This document shows positions 34,545-45,254 of a DNA stretch of 64,000 nt, piece by piece. The notes under the pieces are model-generated. The model worked only from the letters and a program-made list of their open reading frames with translations, was not told the origin of the DNA and searched no databases. The stretch's first letter is position 1. Each line of letters opens with the position of its first letter. The stretch is from Mesomycoplasma hyopneumoniae J (GTDB lineage: Bacteria; Bacillota_I; Bacilli_A; Mycoplasmatales; Metamycoplasmataceae): assembly GCF_000008205.1 (NCBI RefSeq), contig NC_007295.1, positions 682,001 to 746,000 on the forward strand, written 5' to 3'. Made by a program: the position numbers and the translations under genes.

Positions 34545-35638
34545 TTTTTCAGCCTTTTCTTTTGATTTTTATAAAAATTTAGCACTAATTTAATTTCATT
34601 TATATCTAAATTTGTTTGATTTTTTAGGAAAAATTCGGGACTTTCTGCCAATTTTTTCTGCATTTCGAGCGCCTGATTGTCATTTTCTCAGTCAAAATTT
34701 AATATATAAGCAAAAGTTTCATAAATAATACTTAACTTTTCAGATGATATTTTCGATTTTTTTGCATATTTTAATAACAAATCAAATCTTTCGTTTTTTG
34801 AAATTTTTGTAATAGGATTTCTTGCAACTCGCACAACTAAATCTTGCAAAACGGGATTTTTGAACCTTTTTATTGTGGTTTCAAAATATTCATTCATTAT
34901 TTTTTGTTCTATTAAGGGATTTATAATCAAAACTGTCTGTTGTAAAACTTCCTTCATTTTTTCAATATAATTTTGAATTATGACGGAATTTAGCGCCTCA
35001 TTAATAAAATTAAACTTTAAATTATAAGCAAAATAGGCAATTCCTGAGTGTAAGGCATTGACAAAAAACAACTTTCTAAGAATAAAAAAATCGAGATTTT
35101 CCAAATATTCAACAGTTTTTAGCTTAATTTTTTGTTGCTTTTCCTCTAAAATAATTTCTGAAAATGTTTCTGTATAAACGTTTAAATCATTTGAACTTGG
35201 CGCGATTTGGTCAATTGTTGTATCAACAAAGTTTCAAAATTGGCACTTTTCCAAAATAGTCTTAAAATAAGAACTTACTCTATAACCATTTTCAAAGCAA
35301 ATAATTTGCTTATGTTTTTCTTCAATTTTTGCTAATTTTGCAAAAATTGATTTAAGAAAAACCAAGTTTTTTGCGCCGATTGAGGTTGAAATAATATCAG
35401 CTGAACTTAATTTTTTTAATAAATTTTCCTTGTTATTTAAATGGATTGCTTGAAAATTAGTTATTTTATATTTTTCACCATTTTCAAAATTAATGACATA
35501 ATAAAAACCGTTCTTATTCAAATCATTAACCAAATTTTGATTAACATCGACAAAAATAATTTCAAATTGATTTTGATGGTATAGTTTTGCAATCAACCCG
35601 CGCCCGATATTTCCGGCGCCAAAATGAACCACTTTCAT
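34535..35638 (-). CDS. mtlD: Mannitol-1-phosphate 5-dehydrogenase
   Basis: Oxidises mannitol-1-phosphate to fructose-6-phosphate with NAD+, feeding glycolysis. It has 367 residues. The N-terminal dinucleotide site is VHFGAGNIGRGLIAKL. The C-terminal domain includes KLFFVNALHSGIAYFAY, matching the family K-x4-N-x2-H catalytic region. TGA-encoded Trp occurs near residues 136 and 318. It overlaps the mtlA stop by 1 bp and mtlF by 10 bp, so translation is probably coupled. Confidence 0.93.
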
Positions 35639-37113
35639 TACAAAAATCCTTCTTTTTCTTGTATTTTTTTAATTTTTTTTGCTAAATTTTCATAAGATTT
35701 TTTATCTAAAAATTGAGTTAAAGTAATAATTTTTGCTGTTGAATTTTTCGCTTTAACACGATCCTCAAGACTTTGAATTGTGATGATAATTTCTTCAGCC
35801 CCTGTTAAATCTGCAATTGCTAAATTAGTAATTTCAACATTTCTAATTCCATTTTCCTTTAAAATTTTTCGAAAAATTGAGGCCGCCATCACTGAAGAAC
35901 CCATTCCTGCATCGCAAGCAAAAACAATTTGTTTTCAATTTAGATTATTTTCAGTTGGTTTTTTTAGTTTTATTTTTTCACTTTCTACTAATTTTTTGGC
36001 ACTTTCTAAGGCAAAAGTTTCTTTTTTTGTTTTTTTTCTATTAATCAACTTAGCCAAAAAATTAACTCCTCAAGCGGCAACTAAAGTCGCTACCGCAGAG
36101 CCAAAAATTCCAATTGTAAGCCCAACTAGTGAATTTGTTGATTTTTCAACTTGAAGATATTGAGCAATAATTGAACCTGGCGAAACAGGAGCAACTGCAC
36201 CAACATTAAAAATTTGGAAAATTGCATTCGCAAAAACCCCGCCTGCAATTAAGGCCAAAATCAAAATTGGCCTTAAAAGTGCAAAAGGGAAATAAACTTC
36301 GTGAATTCCGCCTAAAAAATGAATAGGAATTGACGAGGTTGCTTGACCTTTAATAATTTTCTCTTTTGAAAAAATTAAATAAAACAGCAAAAGTCCTAAC
36401 CCCGGTCCGGGATTTGATTCTAATAAAAACAAAATTGACTTGCCGGTTTCAGTGACTTGAATTGCACCCAAAGTTGTAAAAACGCCGTGATTTATAGCAT
36501 TATTTAAAAAGAGTATTTTTGCGGGTTCGACAATTAAAGCAATTAGTGGGTATAATTTTCACTGTCCCATTTTTGCTGTTAGAATCCCGAGTGATTTTAT
36601 AAAATATCCAATAAAATAAATTGATAAATAATAAACTGGAAGAAGCAGAACAAAGCCGAGAATGCCAAGGTAAAAATTATTCACCAACATTTGATAGCCA
36701 CTTGGAATTTTATGAATCCAAAATTTTTCGCTATGTTTTAAAATAAGTGCAGAAACTGGGCCAAAAAGCATAACTGAAACTAGCATCGGTGCGGTTCCGC
36801 CAGTGATTTGGGAAAAAGTCTCTGATTGGCCAGCGGCGACTGATGCAATTGCAACAATACCAGCAATTGCTCCGCCCCGCATTTTATAAATTTTATATCC
36901 TCCTAAAAAACAAATTAAAATTGGAATAATATAGACAATCCCGATTTTGACCATTGTTGCTAGTTCTTTATTTGGGGTTCAGCCTGTTGGGATAAAAAAG
37001 GATGTCAACAAACCTCAGGCTATAAAAATCCCAATAATTGGCATAATCATTTGGCCTAAAAGTGAGCCGAATGCCTGAATTTTAGTTTTAAGCATTTTGA
37101 ACAAATTAGCCAT
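35638..37113 (-). CDS. mtlA: Mannitol PTS enzyme IICB
   Basis: Membrane permease that imports and phosphorylates mannitol. It has 491 residues: about eight hydrophobic segments of the IIC domain (1-340), then a Lys-rich linker and a IIB domain. The IIB domain has the phospho-cysteine loop FACDAGMGSSVMAAS. There is no fused IIA, which is supplied by mtlF. Conserved IIC pieces are IMPIIGIFIAWGL, NPGPGLGLLL and HFLGGIHEVYFPF. A strong AAAGGAG ribosome-binding site lies 6-8 bases before the ATG. It is divergent from an RpiR-type regulator only 32 bp away. Confidence 0.94.
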
Positions 37114-37128
37114 AAAACTCCTTTTTCT

Positions 37129-37137
37129 TGGTATAAT
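37129..37137 (+). promoter_or_regulatory. Extended -10 promoter giving a nearly leaderless rpiR mRNA
   Basis: TGGTATAAT ends only 8 bases before the ATG at 37146, so transcription should start at or within a base or two of the start codon. No ribosome-binding site fits. The same 32-bp gap carries the mtlA ribosome-binding site on the other strand. Confidence 0.6.
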
Positions 37138-37145
37138 TTTTAAAA

Positions 37146-37925
37146 ATGAATAGTAATTTAATTGATCAACTTTCATTGTTATTAAAGCAAAATCGGAATT
37201 TTATTGATAAGGAAATTGCCAGTTTTTTGCTTTTAAATATTCAAAAAATAATGTCTTTAAAGTTGGAAATAATTGCCAAAAGTGCAAATTGTTCAACTGC
37301 TTCAGTTATAAAATTTTGTAAAAAACTAGGTTTTAAAGGGCTAAAAGATTTATTGCCCGCTTTAGATCGCAATTATTCGTATTTAAATTTCCAAAAAAAA
37401 CGTTATTCTGAGAACAAAATTAGTCAAAAAAATCAAATTTTAAGCAAATATCATCTGTTGATAATGAATAATCTTGATAAAATTTATAATCTAAACTATA
37501 ATTCGATGATAAAATTTGTAAAATTATTACAAAAAACTCGACATATAATGCTTTTTGGGAAAGGCTCAAATTTAGAATCTATCAATATTTTTGCAAATTA
37601 TTTATCAAAATTGCAATATCATATCGATTATCATTATGATTTTGAGGTTCAACAAAAATGGACTGAAAAATCAATTGACTCAAGTGTTTGTGTTTTTTTT
37701 AGTTTCTCCGGGATGCATTCAATAATTGATGAATTAGTTAATAAAATGAAAGCAAAAAATTGTATAATTGTCGCTTTTACTGGAAATTTTGAAAGTAATT
37801 TATATAAGCAATCTTTAATTAGTTTTTTAACTTTTAAAAATGAAGATGTTCTTGAAAATCACACCTCTGCACGTATTTCTTTTATATATTTAGTAATGCA
37901 AATTATTAATTTGTTGAAAAATTAG
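37146..37925 (+). CDS. RpiR-family transcriptional regulator, probable mtl regulator
   Basis: 259 residues. An N-terminal HTH_6 domain (residues 25-60; IAKSANCSTASVIKFCKKLGFKGLKDL) is followed by a SIS sugar-phosphate-binding domain (about 110-240; HIMLFGKGSNLESINIFANYL and VCVFFSFSGMHSIIDELV). The family senses phosphosugars. The divergent position 32 bp from mtlA suggests control of the mannitol operon (inference). It is transcribed from an extended -10 box with essentially no 5' leader. Confidence 0.88.
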   Translation: MNSNLIDQLSLLLKQNRNFIDKEIASFLLLNIQKIMSLKLEIIAKSANCSTASVIKFCKKLGFKGLKDLLPALDRNYSYLNFQKKRYSENKISQKNQILSKYHLLIMNNLDKIYNLNYNSMIKFVKLLQKTRHIMLFGKGSNLESINIFANYLSKLQYHIDYHYDFEVQQKWTEKSIDSSVCVFFSFSGMHSIIDELVNKMKAKNCIIVAFTGNFESNLYKQSLISFLTFKNEDVLENHTSARISFIYLVMQIINLLKN

Positions 37926-38048
37926 TCGGTATTTTTATATACCACAATCAATTTTAAGTTTTTAAAACGATAATTTATATTTTTAAAATTAATTTTACAA
38001 AAAGAAATAAAAATTACTTTTTTATTTTAAATTTTTTAAAAAATAAAA

Positions 38049-38095
38049 AAAGACTAATTCACTTTAACATTTTATGTTAATTTGAATTAGTCTTT
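38049..38095. terminator. Bidirectional terminator between rpiR and ulaA
   Basis: Arms AAAGACTAATTCA and TGAATTAGTCTTT form a 13-bp perfect stem, with an inner TTAACAT/ATGTTAA dyad. Flanking A- and T-runs allow termination of both convergent transcripts. The rest of the 318-bp gap 37926-38243 is plain AT-rich DNA. Confidence 0.85.
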
Positions 38096-38243
38096 AAATT
38101 AAAGAAAATTTTCTAATTTTTAAAACCAAAAAAAGCAATTTAAAAATTATACTTTAATTTATAGTATTTTTTATTTTTGGAGTATTAAAATTTTAAAAAT
38201 ATAAATAGATAAATTTTTTATAGTAAATTTGAAAAAATCATTC

Positions 38244-39758
38244 TTAAGCGGGTTTAGCTCGATTTTTAAAGTGTTTTTTAATAATTCCATCAATTATGAA
38301 AACAAAATATACAAAAAGGCTCAAACCTAAAATTATATATTTCCCAGCTTTTGGAATCAGACCAAGAATCCCGGGAATATAACCAATAAAATAGTCAGTA
38401 TCTCCTCAATTTAGCGTAATTAGTGATTGTTTATTAGTCCCTTTTATTAAATTTCCAAGTTCATTTGTAGCTAATGGCACTCAATTTCCAAGGCCAAAAA
38501 ATACAGGAATAAAAGTGATAATTAACCCACTAACAAAAGAACCAATAACTGCTCCTCATATTCCGCCTTTGATATTTCCAAAAACTCCAGAAGTTGCCCC
38601 TAGAAAAAAATGAGGTACAAGTCCTGGTAGAATTATTGCCGGAATAAGTGCTGAATATCCAAGTCCAAGGGTAATAAAAAATCCAATAATTCCGGCAAAA
38701 AAAGAAGAAATAAAGCCAATAATTATCGCATTTGGGGCATAGGGGAAAACCACTGGACAATCAACAGCAACTTTTGCATTTTTAATTAATTTATCAGAAA
38801 ATCCTTTAAACATTGGCACTAATTCACCAATAAAAAGTCTAACTCCAAAAAGGATAATTTCAACTCCGGCCGTAAAGGTAAAAGCCGAAATTATCATTGT
38901 AACCACCCAATTTTTTTGTGCTAAAATACTAATTACACCTGCATCGGCAGCTTTGTCAAATTTTCCTAACTCATATAAAATACCTGCAGGTAAAAAAGCA
39001 AAAATATAAAATAAGAAAACTGTCAGTGAAATTGAAACTAAAGTATTTCGAAAAAAATACAGTGACTGGGGAAATTTAATTTCTTCGGTTGAAAGTGGCT
39101 TTTTTTTGGCAATTTTTGCAATTCCTTGACCAATTAGTCCTGAAAGGGCATAACCAAATCCGCCAGTATGACCTAGGGCAATTTCATTTGTGCCGGTAAT
39201 TTGGAACATATATTTTTGCTGAACTGACGGTGAAACTACCATATAAATCGCCAAAATACTTGATCCAGCAATCAATGCCATTGCAAAATCACTCGAATTA
39301 TTTTGAAAATCATAACCCGAAGTATACATAACAACGGCTAACATCAGTGACGAATAATATAAAACATGTCCAGAAAGATAGACATATTTTAGTCGTGAAA
39401 AGGTTGCAAGAATAATATTTAAAATCATTGCAATCACCATAATTAGCGAGCCTAAAGTAGCAATACTTGGCAGACTTTCAGTGAGAGCGCCAGCAAAAGC
39501 ATCATTATTTGGAATCACCCCGTTTAAATTATAAACCCTTTGAAAAAGCGGTTGGAAAAAATTAAGTGAGGAAACTAAAACTCCAGCACCACCACCTAAG
39601 ACAAGAAAACCAACACTAACTTTAAAGGAACTTATAATGATTTGTGAAAAACTTTTACGCATTGCAACTGCGCCGATTAGACTAAAAAGTCCAACTAAAA
39701 GCGCCGGTGTGCCCACAAAATCTTTTAAAAAATTTAAAAGTCAGAGGCCAAAATTCAT
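38244..39758 (-). CDS. ulaA: Ascorbate-type PTS enzyme IIC (UlaA/SgaT)
   Basis: 504-residue permease of the EIIC ascorbate family with about ten membrane helices. Recognisable stretches are VGFLVLGGGAGVLVSSL, GALTESLPSIATLG, GHTGGFGYALSGLIGQ and CPVVFPYAPNAIIIGF. TGA Trp codons occur at both ends (MNFGLWLLNFLKDF and IKGGIWGAVIG). It is the last gene of the seven-gene operon beginning at 42723. UlaB (15 bp upstream) and UlaC provide the phosphorylation relay. The true substrate (ascorbate or another sugar acid) cannot be read from sequence. Confidence 0.92.
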
Positions 39759-39773
39759 AAATTATCCTTTCTT

Positions 39774-40049
39774 TTAGCTTATTTTTAAAGTTTTTTTTAA
39801 TTTTATCTCGAGTTCTTCTTTTGATAAAATATTAGTCAAAATTACCATTTTACTTTTATCAAAATCAAGACTTGGGGCAACATCAGCGCCGATTATAACT
39901 AAATCAACATCAAAAGAATCAAAACTGGAAATGTTAGTATGCTCAACTGAGTCATAATTTATCTTTAATTTTTCAAGGACAGATTTAACATTTAGCTCTA
40001 AAAGTAGTGAAGATCCTAGTCCTGAACCACAAACACATTTAATTTTCAT
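39774..40049 (-). CDS. ulaB: Ascorbate-type PTS enzyme IIB (UlaB)
   Basis: 91-residue cytosolic phosphotransfer protein. The phospho-cysteine loop CVCGSGLGSSLLLELNV sits at the N-terminus, as in the lactose/ascorbate IIB superfamily. It overlaps the 3' end of ulaC by 11 bp and precedes ulaA by 15 bp. Confidence 0.94.
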   Translation of the reverse strand: MKIKCVCGSGLGSSLLLELNVKSVLEKLKINYDSVEHTNISSFDSFDVDLVIIGADVAPSLDFDKSKMVILTNILSKEELEIKLKKTLKIS

Positions 40050-40494
40050 TTTTTAAACCTTTGTATTTTTTAATAATTTGATAAAATTCTTTAATTGTTC
40101 TAGAAGCATAAATTTCTTTTTTGAAATCTGAATTACCAAAAAAAAGCCCAAATTCTTGAATTAAAGCAATATGATCATTAGAATTTGGCGCACTTAAAGT
40201 AATAATAATTTTTGCTTTTTTATTTTTTTGGTTATTAAAAGTGATCATTTCATCTAAAACTAAAATTGAAGTTCCAACTTCTAGACAATAATCGCCAACT
40301 GGGGCATGCAAAAGTGCGACACCTTCTTCAAGTACATAATAGGCGCCGTATTTTGCTGTTTGTTCCATGATTGCTTTTTCAAGATCGTAAGTTGCTTTTT
40401 TATTTTCAACTAAGATCCTTACGCCCTCATGAACTGCTTGGTTTCAGTTTTTAATTTTACAAAATTTAGTCATTTTTTCATTAAAAAGTTCCAT
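40039..40494 (-). CDS. ulaC: Ascorbate-type PTS enzyme IIA (UlaC)
   Basis: 151 residues. The active-site His lies in EEGVALLHAPVGDYC, and the SAPNSNDHIALI block is typical of PTS_EIIA_2 proteins. The start ATG at 40492-40494 adds a normal family N-terminus (VHEGVRILVENKKATYDLEKAI). It overlaps the upstream small membrane protein by 14 bp and ulaB by 11 bp. Confidence 0.93.
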
Positions 40495-40795
40495 TATTTC
40501 CTCCTATATTAATAAAAGCGAGTGTCATAAACAATATAAATGCAAGCAAAAGAACGCCAATAAAAGCAAAAAAGACGATTCAGCCAGCTTTTGTTGATGT
40601 TTTTGTTTGAATTTCTTTTGGTTTTGGCATTGATTTGATATAAAAAAATTTATTTGGATTGTTCTTTAAAATAATTGCTTCATTTTTAGACTTTTGAAGT
40701 AATTTTTCTAGTTCAATTTCACTTTTGTTTTCAAGCTCGCTAATTTCAAAATCATATAATTCAACAAGTTGTTTTTTTAATTCTTTTTTTCGCAT
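40481..40795 (-). CDS. Small protein with C-terminal membrane anchor, operon member
   Basis: 104 residues, not recognised. The first 55 residues are charged and helical (KKELKKQLVELYDFEISELE). After Trp (TGA) comes one long hydrophobic helix (IVFFAFIGVLLLAFILFMTLAFI). It overlaps ulaC by 14 bp and directly follows the 222-residue membrane protein, so it is translated as part of the ula operon. It could be an accessory subunit of the transporter or a regulator; there is no motif to decide. Confidence 0.7.
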
Positions 40796-41464
40796 TTATT
40801 TCCCCAAAGCATTAAATTTGTTGATAAAATTTTGTAATAAAAACGGATAAAACAAAAAATACTTCTTTAAAAATGCGAGTTTTTTATATTTAAAATATGA
40901 ATTAGCCACTTTAAATTCGTCCTTTTCTAATTTTGTTAGCAAAATTTGCTTTGATTGTTTATATGATTGTGAATAAATTTTTTGATTTAGAAAAAAATCC
41001 AGAAATACCACAAAAACAGTTAAAATCAAAAAACACAAACTAACTATTAAATAGCTTAAAAATGAAAATAAAAAACCCAAATGAAAACTTATAAGAAAAC
41101 TGGAAAAAATAAAAATATCAATTTGCAATGATTTTTTGCTTTTTAGGAGATAAAAATTATAAAAGTAAAGCAAATTTACTACACCATAAATATGGTTTTC
41201 TAAATAAAAATTAGGAATTTTAATTATTTTTTCACTGATTCAAATAGGTTTTAAGAAAAAATCTTTAATTAATAAAATTATGAATTTTTGTTGATATTTA
41301 TTAATAAAACCTTGTTTTATCGTTTCAAGATCAAGTTTAATTGAAATTTTTAGTTTAGAGTATTTAATTTTTAGATTAACTCTGTAGATAAAAAAAATAA
41401 AAAGTTGAACAAGGACAAAAATAATTCAAGCAGCTAAAATGTACCAAGACAAATTTTTAAGCAT
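40796..41464 (-). CDS. Membrane protein of unknown function, ula operon
   Basis: 222 residues starting MLKNLSWYILAAW (ATG at 41462-41464), with several TGA Trp codons. It has one N-terminal helix (about 6-25) and two or three hydrophobic segments at roughly 115-165. The remainder is basic and rich in Lys, Tyr and Phe. It resembles no named family that I know. It overlaps the 3' end of the upstream gene by 8 bp and abuts the next gene, so it is clearly an operon member. Confidence 0.72.
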
Positions 41465-42080
41465 TTTTCTCCTTATTAAACTGGTTAATTGAGCTAAAAT
41501 AATCAATTATTTTTTTGGGAATGTAAATTTTTTGACTATTTTGTCTTAGTTTTTTTATAATATCGTTTTGGCTTCAAATTTCAAATCTAGTTTTGTTGTC
41601 AATTTGATTAAAATCAATCCGATCATCAACTAAAATGACAATTTTTGAATTAGAAAATTTCTTATCTAATAATTTAAAAAGTGAGTCAAATTGGCTTTTA
41701 GAAAAGTAATTTTGCTTTAAAATCTTACCTTTTTTCAAAAAAATAATGTTTTCATCAATTATTATTTTATCAATACCCACTTGATAATTGATAATATTAG
41801 AAACAAAAAAAAGGTTTGACTCATTGACAATAAGACCAGGTAAAACTGAATAATTTAGTTTTGAAAAACGATTTTTTAAGAGCAAATTTGTCATAACTTT
41901 TACATCAGCAGAGGCATTTATAATTTCAAGAGCATCAATTGTGAATTGTTCTACCGAAATTAGTTTATATTGAGATATTTTTTCTGGGGTTTTTTCAAAT
42001 AATCTTTTGAAAATGAAAAAAATCAAAATAAGAAACAGCAACCCAACCGTTGAATACAAAACAATATTAATTAAGGGCAT
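41457..42080 (-). CDS. Anchored protein of unknown function, ula operon
   Basis: 207 residues. A single N-terminal membrane helix (NIVLYSTVGLLFLILIFFIF) is followed by a soluble domain of alternating strands and helices (YSVLPGLIVNESNLFFVSN, KIIIDENIIFLKKGK, SKIVILVDDRIDF). The strand pattern with DNLFF/VDDRIDF-like acidic residues loosely recalls NERD-type nuclease-fold domains, but I cannot establish that. It overlaps the epimerase gene by 14 bp and the next gene by 8 bp. Confidence 0.7.
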
Positions 42081-42723
42081 TTTTTTGATTTCCTCAAAGT
42101 CTAGAGAATTCAGAAAAATTTGGATATGAAAAAATTATGCTACCACCAATTACAACATCAACGTTTCATTTTTCAAACTCAATTCAATTTTCCTTGCGCA
42201 ATCCACCGTCGGTATAAATTTTAATTTTTTTATTTATCGAACGAATTTCGCCAATTTTTAAAAAAAGTTGCTGATTTAAGGGCTCACCGACTCCGCCAAT
42301 TTTATCTATTGTCATTAATAAAATGACGTTTGAACAAGAAATTATTTCGCAAAAGTCTTCAATTTTTTGATTGGCTTGAATCATTAAACCAAAATTTATA
42401 TTAGAATAAGACTTATTTAATCTTTTAAAATCAGTTTTTGAAACTTGTTCGGCGGGTAAAAAAATTGTTTTAAAACCTATTTGAATTAATTTTTCAACTT
42501 TTTCAAGTGAATTTTTACACATCAAATGAGCATCGAATTCAATATTAGGGAATAACTTTATTAAATAATTTGCAATTTGGTAGTTTAGTCCAAAATTTGG
42601 GGCATAAATTTGATCAACAAAATCAATATGGGCGTATTTTAAGCCGTTATTATGCAATTTTGTTAAAATTTTAATTACTTTAAAAATGTTAAGTGCGCTA
42701 ATGCTTTGTGAGTATTCCAACAC
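42067..42723 (-). CDS. rpe: Ribulose-phosphate 3-epimerase-like protein
   Basis: 218-residue TIM-barrel protein. Family cues are YAHIDFVDQIYAPNFG (compare HIDVMDGxFVPN), FDAHLMCKNSLEKV (DxHLM), LLMTIDKIGGVGEP and IKIYTDGGLRKEN (DGGI). The HID, DAHLM and DGG metal/phosphate sites are present, so epimerase activity on a pentulose phosphate is plausible. As first gene of the ula operon it may handle the pentose phosphate product of sugar-acid degradation. The start is probably GTG (42721-42723) or the next codon TTG; no ATG fits. A poly(A)-spaced promoter lies about 35 bases upstream. Confidence 0.78.
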
Positions 42724-42756
42724 TAAACCCCATTCACGATTTTTGTAGTTAATTAA

Positions 42757-42783
42757 ATTCTACTTTTTTTTTTTTTTTTGCAA
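42757..42783 (-). promoter_or_regulatory. Promoter with poly(A) spacer for the ula operon
   Basis: On the minus strand a TTGCAA -35-like box (42778-42783) is joined to a TAGAAT -10-like box (42757-42762) by a 15-base spacer made almost entirely of A. The homopolymer is 16 As (42764-42779). Slippage in this tract would change promoter spacing. Homopolymer spacers of this kind switch the vlp lipoprotein promoters of M. hyorhinis. Confidence 0.65.
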
Positions 42784-42864
42784 GCATCTTTAAAATTTTT
42801 TTCATTCCAACCGAAAAAAATTAAAAAATCATTTGTTTTCTATAAAAAACAGGGAGCAATGTTT

Positions 42865-43193
42865 AAATTAGTATATTAATTTTTGGCACTATCAAAAAAG
42901 GTGTGACAAAATGAAATAATGCAAATCTACAGCTGAAGATGAATCTAAATACATCAAAATTGCAAATCTAAAGGGTAAAAATCGCAATTTTACATTTTAC
43001 AGAAGAATTTAGCCAAATTTATAAAAAAGAAAAATGCAAAATAGACACAAAGAGTCAATTTTGGATGTATATGAAACAATTTAATAAGAAATTGACATAT
43101 AATTAAAAAAACAATTAGAAATTATTTTCCCTAATCGGTTAAATAATGTAAAATTAAATTAGATTTCTATTTGAAAAATCCCTAAAAAATTTA
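42865..43193. repeat. Dispersed decayed repeat RP, copy 1
   Basis: About 330 bp related to 46788-47144 and 52697-53040. Reading TGA as Trp, the plus strand of the other copies encodes an interrupted protein-like string (YRFTVEDKFKCIKIAKSKG, stop, KLQFYILQKNLAKFIKKKNA). RP is therefore probably a fossil gene. Copy 1 is the most diverged (STAEDESKYIKIANLKG). Confidence 0.65.
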
Positions 43194-43484
43194 AAACACA
43201 AAATTATGAACACTCACTTTTTTTAGTTTTAAAATTTTAACATATATTAAAAACTTTTTAGGGAAAATACCTAAAAATATTATATTTTAAAAGAATAAGT
43301 TATTATGTTAATCAATTGCAAAAAATAAATTACACTAAAATTCAGGCACATTTTTGCAAATAAACATAATTTCAACTATCAAAATTACTATTTTTAAATA
43401 GATAATAAAAATGAAAAACAAGTTAAGAATTTTAAAAATAAACTTAAATCTTTTGTCTTTAAATTTATTAATTAATAAAAAGAT

Positions 43485-45254
43485 CTACGATTCCCCTTCT
43501 ATCTCAAGATATTTTTTATTTTTATGACCGCGAAAATCTACTCTCGCAATTTCTTCATAATATTGATCTCTGCCATCCAAATCCCTAGAAAAGGGAGGGT
43601 GTTCTTCTAGAATTAATTCTTTTTCTTGTTGGCTATATAAATTAGTATTTTCTAGAAAGTCTGTAAAACGATCAAATTCATGGTCTATTTCTTTTAGATA
43701 TTTATTCAATGCATCCCGATATAAAATTAATTCTTCCCTCGATGATTCAATCACATTTTTAGATAAATTGTTATACCTTGGTGATCTAGAAACAAAAAAT
43801 TCGGGATCTATGCCATCACGCAGAAAAATATCTTGTTCAAGTTTGACCAATTTTTGTTTAAAATAATATTTTAAAATTTCGTATTTACCTTGATAAATAT
43901 TATCATATAAATTTGAATGACCAAATCAGTAATAAATTTTTTGATTATCAACATACAATAAAATGAAATTTTTTAATGCAATTGGCAAAATTCATCCTTC
44001 GCCTGATCCATAGGCGGGGTAGTAATATGGTTTAAATCAAAAAACTGGCTTTTTTGAGTCAAATTGGGAAATTATTTCATCAAAAAGTCCGTATTCTTGC
44101 CCACCAAAGTAAAAAATTTCGAAATTTTCAAGTTTTAATTTCGCCCATCTTGGTAGAATTAAATAATCAGGTTTATCGGGGTAAAAATATTGACCTTCAA
44201 TTTCATATTTTGGGCCAAATAAAATTTGCAACAAATAGATTAATTCAATTTTATTTGTCCAATTATTCACACTATCATAATAAGTTTGGCCTTTTTTACC
44301 AAAAAGTTCGATGCAATATTTTCGATATTCTGGGCCAAATTTATCAAATCAACTAAGAATAAATTTATCACGATTTTCAATATTTAAGTTAAGCTTTTTA
44401 ATCCCGTATTTTTCAAATTTTTTAAGCAAATTTTCATAAGTTTCAAAAGTAAATACATTTTGAATTGGTTGAATTTGGGTTTTTTCACTAAAATTATAAT
44501 TCTCTTTTAATAACAAATTGTAAATATTTTCTACATTTTGTCCTAAATATGCTTTATTTATATCTACAAACTTTGAATTATATTCATATCTATTTGATAA
44601 AAAATCAAAGATTTTTTCGTGATAATTTGCTAAATTTTTTGGTTTTGCATAAGGAACACTTTCCTGTATTTCCTTAATAATTAAAGCTTCAATTTCTCTT
44701 AATTCGCTTTTTGATTTAAACATTTTTGAAAAGACAGCCGGATAAGAGATTGAAAATTCGCATTTTTCAATATCATCAAAGTTTTCAAAGACAACAGCAA
44801 CAACTTCTTCAAAACCTTTACCGTCGTATAAATCATAGGAAGGACGAAGTTCATCGATAAAATCAAAATTTTCTTTTCCATTTTTTTCACAATATTCAAC
44901 GTTTGCTCAACCGCCAATTAAACACCTAATATCATTATAAAAATGGAAATTATTGAGTCTTTTGGAGAAAAATGCACTTTTTGTGATATCTTCTAGTTTT
45001 AAATTATAAATATAATCTTCTTGTTTATAATTTAAACTAATAATTCTTTCAATTGGGTTAGGATAGAAGCCATTACTAAGGTAATATAATAAAAAATTTT
45101 CATAATAATACTCATAATTACAATTAAACAATAACTGAACTTCATGCTCAACTATGTTTCGAATTGAACAACGACTTTTAATATTAATTTCTATATATTT
45201 TAGTTTTTTTAACTGTTTTTTTGCCTTAGATAATGAATTTATCAGCTTCTCCAT
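43485..45254 (-). CDS. Uncharacterised 589-residue protein, cassette copy A
   Basis: Not recognised. The long frame is continuous when TGA is Trp (at least six sites, for example IGGWANVEY, LSWFDKFG, VFWFKPYYY). There is no signal peptide or membrane helix. The protein is rich in Tyr, Phe, Asn, Lys and Glu. The N-terminus is a Lys-rich helix (MEKLINSLSKAKKQLKKLK) and the C-terminus is charged and helical (SREELILYRDALNKYLKEIDHEFDRF). I chose the ATG at 45252-45254, which has an AAAAGG ribosome-binding site. It starts 29 bp inside the 3' end of the upstream 477-residue gene in another frame, so the two are translationally coupled. Confidence 0.78.

Larger units (their letters stand above)
42724..43484. 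other. Gene-free stretch before the duplicated cassette
   Basis: 761 bp. It contains the ula promoter with its 16-base A/T tract, then copy RP1 of a roughly 330-bp decayed repeat (42865-43193). AT-rich DNA with the TCCCTAAAAAA / CTTTTTAGGGA dyad (about 43169-43264) follows, where the first duplication unit begins. No intact gene is seen. Confidence 0.6.

Noticed and set aside
42764-42779. The T16 run as a transcription terminator
   Set aside because: There is no stem before it on either strand, and it lies between promoter-like boxes of the operon that starts at 42723.
44699-44917. A 72-residue Lys/Leu-rich ORF within the 589-residue gene (and its copy at 50609)
   Set aside because: It is an alternative-frame reading of the conserved cassette gene. 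It has no independent start signal and poor codon character.
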